45,906 nucleotides of DNA from Desulfobulbaceae bacterium (lineage in GTDB: Bacteria; Desulfobacterota; Desulfobulbia; Desulfobulbales; VMSU01), in assembly GCA_013792005.1 (NCBI GenBank), contig VMSU01000223.1, positions 1 through 45,906 on the forward strand. The letters are read 5' to 3'. Shown here piece by piece: positions 1-7,908 of this stretch. Position 1 is the first letter of the stretch. The number at the start of each line of letters is the position of its first letter. The notes below the pieces were generated by a model. That model was given only the letters and a program-made list of their open reading frames with translations, was not told the DNA's origin and ran no database searches. The translations under genes and the position numbers were made by a program.

Positions 1-3000
1 CAGTAAACATCGACAAGACCTCAACCATGGCCATCTTGACGTCAAAATCCTCCCTGAGCTTGTCCGGACGAAAAAAGTCGCGAAAATCATCCACGGTCTT
101 CGACATAAATCGAAGCTGATGCATGACATCCTCCACCGACTCCTGAAGATATTCGCGGTCGAGGTTATCTACAATAAAGGCGCCCTTAATGTCCTGAACA
201 ATCCCGGCAACAGCGTTAAGCGGCTGCCGCCACTGATGGGCAATGGCGCCAATCATCTCTCCCATAGCCGCCATCTTAGACTGCTGGATAAGCATCCGCT
301 CGTTCTTCAACCGAGCGTTGGTCTCCTCCTTCACCCACGAATCCAGAGTACGATTCAACTCGGACAAGGACTCCTGAGCCTGCCAGCGGTCAGTGATATC
401 AATGTCCACCCCTCGAAGTCCGCAGACCTTCCCCTCGGCATCAAAGAACGGGGTGCCACTCGATTCAAGCACTCTCCACGATCCGCCCTGATGACGCCAG
501 CGAAATACCCTATGGCGCCAAGACTCTTTTTCGGTCAAGGCTCGCAGGATAACCTCCCGAAGTTTTTGATGATCATCCGGGTGAACCAGCTCAAAAATAC
601 TCATCTCCAGGAAGTCGTCAAGAGAATACCCTAAAATCTCCACAATCTGAGCGTTCGAATAGGTGTGAAGGAGAGTGGCATCGGTCTCCCAGATCCATAC
701 CGATGAGTACTCCACCAGGTTACGGTAACGTTCTTCGCTCTCCCGCAGGACACTGTCCATCTTCTTTCGGTCTGTGACATCAATGGAAAAACCGGCCAGC
801 AAGGGGCTCCGCCCAGAGCGATAAATCGGGAATTTGATTGTGGTATACACCCGATCATCAAACGTCTCTTCAAGCTCGACGATCTCCCCCTCCTCAATCA
901 CCGCTATATCGTCGGCCGTAATCTTAAGGGCAGCATCAGCCGGGAACAACTCGGCCATACTCTTACCAATCATAGCTCCAACCGGCCGGCCCAACATCAA
1001 CTCATAGTTATCGCTGAGCGCAAGGTGCCGACTTACCCCATTGGCGACCTCCTTAACAAAGGTGTAAACCGGCGAATAATGCATCAACAGGGCAAACAAC
1101 TCCCGACTCTCCTGTAACTCCTCCTCTGCCCGCTTACGAGCGGTTATATCCCGATGAATACCCAAAATAAGATTACGTCCATACTCATGAAAGGCCTTGA
1201 CCGTAACCTGGACATGACGGATCTCGCCGTCCTTTCTCCGATGCTTGGTCTCGAATTCATCACTCCCCGTTTCTATCACATGCCTAATGTGAGCCGCAGT
1301 CTCTGCCGGACTTTCCAGCGCTTCGTAATCAGACACGTCCAGACAGGCAAACTCCTCACGGCTATAGCCAAGCTGCAGACAGGCGGTTTCGTTATATTCG
1401 ATGGCCCGGCCAAGGGTGAGAGGATCAAAGATCAACATACCATCCGGCGACTGATTAAAAATAGTTTGAAAACGAAACTCTACTAATTTACGCTCTTCAT
1501 CCGTCCTGACCAATTCAGAAATATCCTGCACCGTTCCTCTAGTCAATAACGGTTTTCCTTCCTGGTCATATACAGTTTCTCCCTGTTCGTAAACATACTT
1601 AATCCTGCCGTCAGACATCAAAATCCGATGCCTGAATTCATAAAATGTTCCCGTAGCCAAAGATGCTGCAAAAACTTGTTCGACATTGGCCCGATCCTCG
1701 GGATGAACTAGGACAAGAAAGGAGTTGAACGTTACTTCGAAACGCTCGGGGTCAACTTCGAAAATTCGATAGATCTCTTCCGACCAAACAAGTTTATCAC
1801 TCTGCAGAGCAAATTCCCAGCTGCCAAGGTGAGCGATCCGCTGAGAGGCCATCAGCCGATGATTAACAATATCCAATTCTGCAGTCCGCAGTTGCACCAG
1901 CTCGTCAAGATGCCGGTTAAGATGTTCCATGCCATGAATACGAGCGTGGAGACCATCGGCCATCTGTCGGAGATTCCGGGTCAGGGCATCCACTTCCTGA
2001 ATCGGGCTGGAGGGCCAGGAAGACACCACTATCTTTGGATCTCTGGCAACTTGGGCCGTCAATTTTTGCAGAGTAACCAAAGACTCGATATGGTAACGGC
2101 TGATGAGAAATGACACGCCGTACATAACGACAATAAGAACGGCCATCAAAACGAAAACTATAGTGGCATAATCCGAAATCTGGGTGACGGCAGGAAGCAG
2201 CGGCGCCTTCATCCTCAAAGTCCAACCGATCTCCGGAGACAACCGAACCTCGCTATAATAGAAGGAGTGATGCCACCGGAAGAATGGACTGCGACCAGGG
2301 GCCTGGCTCGGCTGCCACAGAAATACCTCACTATCCTGAGAGCGGACATCCCCCTTGGCTTGCCTCCATGGGGCCATCACTTTAGACGATGGATCAGTGC
2401 TGGCAACAACGACCCCATTACGATCTATCAATATCAGATTGCCCCCTTTAGGGCCAACAAGACCATCCAGTAAAGCCTGCAAAGCGCCAAGATCAACTAC
2501 TCCTCGACAGAAGCCAATGTTTTTGGAACCAGAAAATATCGGCGCCAGAAGTGGTAATTCCATGGATTCCGGCTCGATCTGTCCCCTCTGAATATCTCCC
2601 ACATAGGGCATGGAAAGATTCTGAATAATGACACGATCGGGCCCGTTCGAAAAATCAAGTCCCCGGGTCGACTTCCCCAAAGAATCAAAGGCTGGCGCAT
2701 AGGCCGTGGAGATAGCGTCCCGGGTCATTACTCCAATCTGTTTTAATAAGGCATCATTCCACAGATATTCTTCCGCCAGACGTTGCATCTCAACCTCTGG
2801 CATCAACTCCGGATTTACCGCTGCAGCAAGACCCTTGATGGTTTGAAGTTCTTTCGACAGCCAATAGTCGACTGTTGCCCGAGACAACTTAGCGATACTA
2901 CGGGTCCTCTCAATAGCCTCGTCATGGCAGCGGAACTGAAAACCACGGATGCCGACAACACTATAGATCAGCGCCGGGAACAGAGTAACCACCAACATGA

Positions 3001-3505
3001 TGGTAGGAATAAAAAGACGGTAACTGGGAAGCCCAGCTCCCCACTTTGGAACAAGAGAGATAACGATATACCCGCACAAGGCAAACAGAAGGTTTACAAT
3101 GGAGTTGACAGCCTGCTTAATGATGAGGAAACGCGCAACATCACCCGGAAGATCCATTATGAGGTAATAAAAAAGCCAGCCTAAGGCTGGCGCAATCAAT
3201 AACCAAAAGAGGATCTCTGCACTCAACAAGTCGGCCTGCCGACGGCGATGGAGGTAGGCAACAAAAACTACTTCCAGTGAGAATATGAGAATGTTCCATG
3301 GATGATGCCAAAGCAAGAAAGTAGCAAGCGAGGCAATGATGCCGGCCATAATACCGGACACGGCGCCGAACCGAAGCAGGCAAAACATGACAAAGACCGA
3401 GCCGAACAAGAAATGAACATCTTGAAAAAGCTCATAATTGAACCAGTTCCCGGCAAAACCAAGGAGACCAAAAACAAGACCCGTCATGAAAGTCGCAAAC
3501 GTCAT
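1..3505 (-). CDS. Membrane PAS sensor histidine kinase, 3' end beyond window
   Basis: This is a membrane-bound sensor kinase; 1168 codons are visible and the frame stays open to the left edge, so the ATPase domain is outside the window. Visible order: a polytopic N-terminal membrane domain (about residues 1-150, resembling the MASE/5TMR-type modules of PAS and GGDEF proteins), a Cache-like extracytoplasmic region (about 180-430), another membrane helix (about 438-465), a HAMP-like linker, four PAS domains (about 556-670, 680-790, 800-905, 925-1040) and a HisKA helix with the H-box AHQWRQPLN (His near residue 1090). The start at 3505 is an ATG preceded by GAGGG. It begins at about the expected edge of the membrane domain, and an in-frame TGA lies nine codons upstream. 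The ligand is unknown. No dedicated response regulator is visible next to it. Confidence 0.88.
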   Translation of the reverse strand, partial: MTFATFMTGLVFGLLGFAGNWFNYELFQDVHFLFGSVFVMFCLLRFGAVSGIMAGIIASLATFLLWHHPWNILIFSLEVVFVAYLHRRRQADLLSAEILFWLLIAPALGWLFYYLIMDLPGDVARFLIIKQAVNSIVNLLFALCGYIVISLVPKWGAGLPSYRLFIPTIMLVVTLFPALIYSVVGIRGFQFRCHDEAIERTRSIAKLSRATVDYWLSKELQTIKGLAAAVNPELMPEVEMQRLAEEYLWNDALLKQIGVMTRDAISTAYAPAFDSLGKSTRGLDFSNGPDRVIIQNLSMPYVGDIQRGQIEPESMELPLLAPIFSGSKNIGFCRGVVDLGALQALLDGLVGPKGGNLILIDRNGVVVASTDPSSKVMAPWRQAKGDVRSQDSEVFLWQPSQAPGRSPFFRWHHSFYYSEVRLSPEIGWTLRMKAPLLPAVTQISDYATIVFVLMAVLIVVMYGVSFLISRYHIESLVTLQKLTAQVARDPKIVVSSWPSSPIQEVDALTRNLRQMADGLHARIHGMEHLNRHLDELVQLRTAELDIVNHRLMASQRIAHLGSWEFALQSDKLVWSEEIYRIFEVDPERFEVTFNSFLVLVHPEDRANVEQVFAASLATGTFYEFRHRILMSDGRIKYVYEQGETVYDQEGKPLLTRGTVQDISELVRTDEERKLVEFRFQTIFNQSPDGMLIFDPLTLGRAIEYNETACLQLGYSREEFACLDVSDYEALESPAETAAHIRHVIETGSDEFETKHRRKDGEIRHVQVTVKAFHEYGRNLILGIHRDITARKRAEEELQESRELFALLMHYSPVYTFVKEVANGVSRHLALSDNYELMLGRPVGAMIGKSMAELFPADAALKITADDIAVIEEGEIVELEETFDDRVYTTIKFPIYRSGRSPLLAGFSIDVTDRKKMDSVLRESEERYRNLVEYSSVWIWETDATLLHTYSNAQIVEILGYSLDDFLEMSIFELVHPDDHQKLREVILRALTEKESWRHRVFRWRHQGGSWRVLESSGTPFFDAEGKVCGLRGVDIDITDRWQAQESLSELNRTLDSWVKEETNARLKNERMLIQQSKMAAMGEMIGAIAHQWRQPLNAVAGIVQDIKGAFIVDNLDREYLQESVEDVMHQLRFMSKTVDDFRDFFRPDKLREDFDVKMAMVEVLSMFT

Positions 3506-3685
3506 GTACCCTCGAGAGAAAGAAATGAGTCACATCTGGTGGCTAAATTGGCAGAAACTAGCCGAAAAAACGACAATGAAAAGCAGCAATCGTTGCTCTC
3601 TGGAGTGAACCAACTGCAAAATATTAGCACAGCTCTCATCATTCCACGGTTACGCCAGAGAAGATTCCCACCATACTACCCATGA

Positions 3686-3715
3686 ATCATAGGGTAAATC
3701 CCCCACAAAAAGCAA
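3686..3715 (-). promoter_or_regulatory. Candidate sigma-70-type promoter for the PAS kinase
   Basis: On the minus strand TTGCTT (3715-3710) and TATGAT (3691-3686) are separated by 18 bases, close to the -35/-10 consensus. It would give a 5' leader of roughly 175 nt before the ATG at 3505. This is judged by eye only. The rest of the 3506-3974 gap holds no convincing gene. A short inverted repeat (CGAAAG/CTTTCG, 3781-3794) lies in it, and a lone TTGACA at 3880-3885 on the plus strand lacks a good -10 partner. Confidence 0.35.
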
Positions 3716-3974
3716 CTTTTTTCGCCACATACACGACTCACTCCCGTCCACCTCCGCTGCTCAAAAAAACATACGAAAGACGAAAGTCCTTTCGAACTAT
3801 TCTACCGTAGAAAGAAATTAAATGCTCTGCTACAATAAAAATCTGTTCGCTCAGCCTCATGACTCAAAGATGAACCGGCTTGACAACAGAGCTTGGAATC
3901 AACACGCTTAATTCCGATGTCAATCGTGTTAGCGAATTCGCCGATTCATAATCACCTCAAACGGACCCCCTGAT

Positions 3975-6086
3975 ATGCAAAGCACCACTCTTGCCCTGGC
4001 GCTTATTCTCGGAGCTGGTTTCGCCGCCGCCAAAATCGGTCAGATATTTCGGTTACCGTCGGTAACAGGCTACATTGTCGCCGGGCTGCTCCTCGGACCT
4101 TCCTGCTTTGGTCTTATCACCCATGGCGCTATTACCAGCCACCTTGACCACTTCACCCAAATCGCCTTAATGCTCATTGCCTTTGGCATCGGCGAACACC
4201 TTGAATTAAAACGACTGCGACATGCAGCGTGGAAACTGGCAGCTATCAGCAGCGGCGAGACACTGGCCTGCTTTGCCCTGGTCTGCTACGGCTCCTTACT
4301 GGTCGCCAGATGGACAGGAATCGGGCCGGCATCGTGGACCGGCAATGATCTGCTGATGCTCTCCATGCTCTTGGGCGCTGTCTCCATTGCCACTGCCCCG
4401 GACTCTACACTGCACGTCATCAGGGAGGAAAAAGCAGCCGGCCCCCTGACCACCACTCTCATGCAAGTGGTCGCGTTAAACAACGGCCTGGCCTTCATCG
4501 CCTTCGGAATCATGGTTACTATTACGCGGCAGCTCTCCGGCGACAACAACTCGCCCATGCTCGGCTCATTGGCCGACAGTTTCCGCTACATCACCTTTTC
4601 TCTTCTAATCGGCATCGCCACCGGCCTGCTCATGGACCTAATCATCCATCGACTAAAAAGCCGCGGCGAAATGCTGACCGCAGGACTGGCCCTTCTCTTG
4701 ATTTGCGGCGAGAGCGCTCGCCTGCTCGACCTCTCACCTCTGCTTGCAGGAATGGCCGCCGGATTCACCATTGTCAACCGGGATCATCGCGACGTCCGCC
4801 TCTTCCGGGAAATCAACGCCTTTGAACCTCCGATTTACGTCCTATTTTTCACCCTGGCCGGGGCCCATCTCGTTCTCTCTGCGCTGTTACTGGCAGGGTG
4901 GCTCGGTTTTTCCTATTTTCTCCTGCGTGCTGCCGGAAAATATCTGGGAGCACGAGTAGGCGCTATTGCTAGCAGCGCCAGTACCCAGGAACGCCAATTC
5001 CTCGGCCTGGCGCTGATGCCCCATGCCGGCGTTGCCATCGGCCTGGTTTTTCTCTTACAAGGAGAGGAGAGCCTGAAGCTCTATGCGGAGATCATGACCC
5101 CAGTAGTGCTGACCGGGGTGTTGTTGTCTGAAATTTTCGGCCCGATTGCCACAAGAATAGCCCTCGACAGGGCCGGTGAAACCGCAGCAGCAATGACCCA
5201 GCAACGTAGCGCCGTGACAGCACACGAAGAACGGGGAATCGAATTGCCGCCATGGACAGAGGGAAAACTGATCCCACCAAAAAATCCTCACGGGACGGTG
5301 CTCTTTGGCGCCTCCCACTCAAAAACCGTAGCCGGTCTGGCCAGGATCTCCACCCTGCTGGCCCACTTTTACAAGGCCAGGCCCTTGGCTGTGCGGATCG
5401 TCCCCCCAGACACAGAGCACAACAAAAACAGCCATGACCTGGGCCGAGAACTGTTTCACATTGAGGAAGAGGAGACCAGAAGGATGGGCTATGAACTAAA
5501 CACTGCGGTGATCAAGGGAAAGGACATCTCAGCGTCACTGGTGGACACAGCGAGGCAATCTGATGCCATGACCATCGTCCTGGGACACCCCATCAATATC
5601 AGCGCCCAAGAGATGCTCAAGGTGGTGGAACTGGTTGCCAGAACCGCTTCCTGCCAGGTGATAGTCGCCCGTTTCTCCGGACTACTCCACAGCGAGCGCA
5701 TTCTCGTCCCATTAATCAACTCATGGGAACTTACAGTCATTCACGACATCCTGGCGGCCTTGGCCGCAGTCGGTCGGCACCGCATCACTCTGCTCAAACT
5801 GATGTCATCTTACGTTGATGATGATGGGATTGAACTGGCAGAACACATGATGGAGAACTGGACCTTTGACAGCGGCCTCTCTCCGTATGTTTTTTGTAAG
5901 GCGGTCGCCACCGACAGCAGACTGGAAACCGTAATCAACGAAGCCAGGCATCACGACCTGCTGATCATGGCCGCCAACCCCCCGAAGGGGATTCACCGTT
6001 TGTTCTTCGGTTCACTGGCCGCAGATGTAGCTCAACACTGCGCTAAACCCATGCTGATGGTCCATCGACCAGTCGATGAAGGCTGA
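3975..6086 (+). CDS. CPA2-family cation:proton antiporter with C-terminal universal stress domains
   Basis: This 703-residue inner-membrane protein has two parts. Residues about 1-405 form the many-helix Na+/H+ exchanger fold of the CPA2 group (Kef/NapA-like), beginning with a hydrophobic helix and the conserved RLPSVTGYIVAGLLLGP segment. Residues about 435-700 are soluble and look like two tandem universal-stress-protein domains; the end matches the Usp pattern (HDLLIMAAN, GSLAADVAQHCAKPMLMVHRP). It probably exchanges K+ or Na+ for protons, with the Usp part sensing nucleotides or stress. The ion cannot be read from the sequence. The Shine-Dalgarno region is weak. The gene converges on the minus-strand signalling operon with only 17 bases between the stops, and no terminator hairpin is apparent there. 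Confidence 0.85.
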   Translation: MQSTTLALALILGAGFAAAKIGQIFRLPSVTGYIVAGLLLGPSCFGLITHGAITSHLDHFTQIALMLIAFGIGEHLELKRLRHAAWKLAAISSGETLACFALVCYGSLLVARWTGIGPASWTGNDLLMLSMLLGAVSIATAPDSTLHVIREEKAAGPLTTTLMQVVALNNGLAFIAFGIMVTITRQLSGDNNSPMLGSLADSFRYITFSLLIGIATGLLMDLIIHRLKSRGEMLTAGLALLLICGESARLLDLSPLLAGMAAGFTIVNRDHRDVRLFREINAFEPPIYVLFFTLAGAHLVLSALLLAGWLGFSYFLLRAAGKYLGARVGAIASSASTQERQFLGLALMPHAGVAIGLVFLLQGEESLKLYAEIMTPVVLTGVLLSEIFGPIATRIALDRAGETAAAMTQQRSAVTAHEERGIELPPWTEGKLIPPKNPHGTVLFGASHSKTVAGLARISTLLAHFYKARPLAVRIVPPDTEHNKNSHDLGRELFHIEEEETRRMGYELNTAVIKGKDISASLVDTARQSDAMTIVLGHPINISAQEMLKVVELVARTASCQVIVARFSGLLHSERILVPLINSWELTVIHDILAALAAVGRHRITLLKLMSSYVDDDGIELAEHMMENWTFDSGLSPYVFCKAVATDSRLETVINEARHHDLLIMAANPPKGIHRLFFGSLAADVAQHCAKPMLMVHRPVDEG

Positions 6087-6103
6087 CGACAACCAAACCT
6101 CCA

Positions 6104-7252
6104 TCAAGGAAGGACAAAATAAAAAGCCACCCCGTCTTCCCTGCCCGGAAACGGTGAAATGATGTTGATAAAACCGCCGTGCAAGTTGATAATCTTCTGG
6201 CAGAAGCAAAGCCCCAGACCTACCCCCACAGTTAATACAGAGTTTTCTCGGTCTTGTTTCACGTTGCTCCCCATGGTGAATGGCAGAAAGATTGTCTGCT
6301 GAATCTCTTTCGGGATGGCCGCCGCCTGATTAATAATCACAAAGGCAACTCGACCCTGCTTGGCAATAGGCAAAGGGCACTCTTCAGGTGATCCGCTCCA
6401 GATTTCCACCCCAGATCGTTTGTCGCCATATTTGATTGCATTCATAATGAGATTGGCAACGACCCGTGCTATGAGGCGTTTGTCCGCGGAGACTGACAGG
6501 CCGGCATCCAATCCCTGGCAGTGGAAATTCCAACTCTCCATCGTCATCACCCCCTGCTGAAAGCTGACCTGTTCCTGGACGCAGGCACCAAAGTCAAAGG
6601 GCTCCTTACAGAGAACTAGACTACCGTTCCTGGCCGCAACTGTCGTGAGCAGATCCTGGATCATATCCATTTGTGTTTTTAGGCACATCTGGGCAAGGTT
6701 GATATAGAAACGTTGATTCTCGGTGGTATCCGGATCCAAGCCGAGCATGTTGACCGCCCCGATGGCCCCGTTCATGGGGTTGCGAATATCATGGACCAGC
6801 ATCCTAGCCCCCCACTCCGTCGATTCCATCTCCTTTGTTTGATCTTGACACTTGCTCTGCCAATGATTCAGATCTCGTTTACGATCCAGCAGCAACCGCA
6901 GCTTTTTGCTCATCAACTGGGGGTCGATAGGCCTTATCAGATAGTCATCAGCCCCGGCCTCGATCCCGATAAGCGCATCCCGTTCATTAAGGCACTTTGC
7001 CGAAATCAGGACTATCGGCAGATGGACCAGCGTAGGATTACTCCGCAAGCAGCGGCACAAATCATATCCGGAGAGGCCAGGCATCATCACATCAGACAAA
7101 ACAAGATCGACCTCGCCTTGCTCCTCCTGCAGGAGTTCAAGGGCGGATGTGCCGTCCATCATGGGAATAACCTGATATCCTTCATGTTCCAAAGTGGCCT
7201 GGAGAACCAGTAAGTTATCCGGCATATCCTCGACAATCATAATACGTTCCAT
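6104..7252 (-). CDS. Receiver domain-histidine kinase protein
   Basis: This soluble 382-residue protein has an N-terminal receiver domain (about 1-120; MIVEDMPDN acidic pocket, phosphoacceptor Asp in LVLSDVMMPG) followed by a kinase core. The H-box is VHDIRNPMNG, the N-box is LIMNAIKYGD and a late glycine motif is GVGLGLCF. It has no membrane segment, so it is probably switched by phosphotransfer from another kinase. I start it at the ATG at 7252 because GGAGG lies eight bases upstream. A GTG at 7279 would add nine residues and overlap the upstream gene by 11 bases. It is the last gene of the five-gene signalling run, directly after a stand-alone response regulator that could be its partner. 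Confidence 0.85.
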   Translation of the reverse strand: MERIMIVEDMPDNLLVLQATLEHEGYQVIPMMDGTSALELLQEEQGEVDLVLSDVMMPGLSGYDLCRCLRSNPTLVHLPIVLISAKCLNERDALIGIEAGADDYLIRPIDPQLMSKKLRLLLDRKRDLNHWQSKCQDQTKEMESTEWGARMLVHDIRNPMNGAIGAVNMLGLDPDTTENQRFYINLAQMCLKTQMDMIQDLLTTVAARNGSLVLCKEPFDFGACVQEQVSFQQGVMTMESWNFHCQGLDAGLSVSADKRLIARVVANLIMNAIKYGDKRSGVEIWSGSPEECPLPIAKQGRVAFVIINQAAAIPKEIQQTIFLPFTMGSNVKQDRENSVLTVGVGLGLCFCQKIINLHGGFINIISPFPGREDGVAFYFVLP

Positions 7253-7268
7253 TTCACCTGCCTCCACA

Positions 7269-7907
7269 CTATCTCCCACTCCCTTTATTAATTAAGCTGC
7301 CTGCTAAAGGCTGATTCGGCCTCGAACAGTTTCCGGTTATAGTTTCATTGACGAACGCTAACTGAGTTCGAGCTTCCTTAGCAATTTCAGTGATTGACAA
7401 CATGCCGTCCGATCCACCTTGACAGAAGCTCAACATCTTGGTGCAGCAGGATGCCAGACGTTGCTGGAGTTGGGAGTGCTGAGCACGAAGATTGCCTTGA
7501 GTATCCTGCAGACTAGCAAGTTGATCTCGCAATTCCTTGATTTGCAGGATCGCCTTGACCCTGGTCACCATCTCCAAGTCATCCACCGGATGCACCATAA
7601 AATCATCCGCCCCCAGATCCAGCCCCTTGATTCTGCTACGCAAATCATTATAAGTGGCTGAGAGAAAAATAATCGGTATTAAGGCAGTCCCGGGCGAGGA
7701 CTTAAGAAGTCGGCAGACCTCAAACCCGTCAATACCCGGCATTCGGATATCCAGCAAAATAAGATCAGGTGGCTCGGCAAGGATTGCCTCAAGACCGTCC
7801 TGGCCGCTCGTGGCGATACGGGTCGTTCCACCGATAGCGGCCCGAATTTTTTCCTGCAGCATGAACGCAATGTCAAGATTATCGTCCACGATCAATATAT
7901 TTGCCAC
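7269..7907 (-). CDS. Response regulator with a C-terminal helical region
   Basis: This 212-residue protein starts with a receiver domain (about 1-120): ILIVDDN acidic residues, phosphoacceptor Asp in LILLDIRMPG, and a conserved Thr/Ser near FLSAT. The remaining 90 residues have a likely coiled coil rich in Gln and Leu (IKELRDQLASLQ onward) and no recognised DNA-binding or enzymatic output domain. It may act by protein-protein contact, for example with the kinases on either side. It starts with GTG, preceded by GGAGGAG at suitable spacing, and lies one base after the stop of the hybrid kinase, so translation is probably coupled. Confidence 0.83.
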   Translation of the reverse strand: MANILIVDDNLDIAFMLQEKIRAAIGGTTRIATSGQDGLEAILAEPPDLILLDIRMPGIDGFEVCRLLKSSPGTALIPIIFLSATYNDLRSRIKGLDLGADDFMVHPVDDLEMVTRVKAILQIKELRDQLASLQDTQGNLRAQHSQLQQRLASCCTKMLSFCQGGSDGMLSITEIAKEARTQLAFVNETITGNCSRPNQPLAGSLINKGSGR

Positions 7908-7908
7908 C

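Noticed and set aside
3506-3627. In-frame hydrophobic extension upstream of the 3505 start, interrupted by TGA at 3532-3530, as a possible nonsense mutation or selenocysteine codon
   Set aside because: The ATG at 3505 has a Shine-Dalgarno sequence and begins at about the usual edge of the membrane domain. The upstream frame has only a TTG start, and nothing suggests a selenocysteine site.
3505-3637. A 43-codon minus-strand frame ending in ATGA overlap with the kinase start
   Set aside because: Its composition is not protein-like, it has no clear ribosome binding site, and the overlap alone is weak evidence.
119-3685. Several long plus-strand open frames inside the first kinase gene
   Set aside because: They are all in exact antisense register to the kinase codons and have no family-like sequence, so they are antisense shadows. 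Their common register supports an uninterrupted kinase frame.
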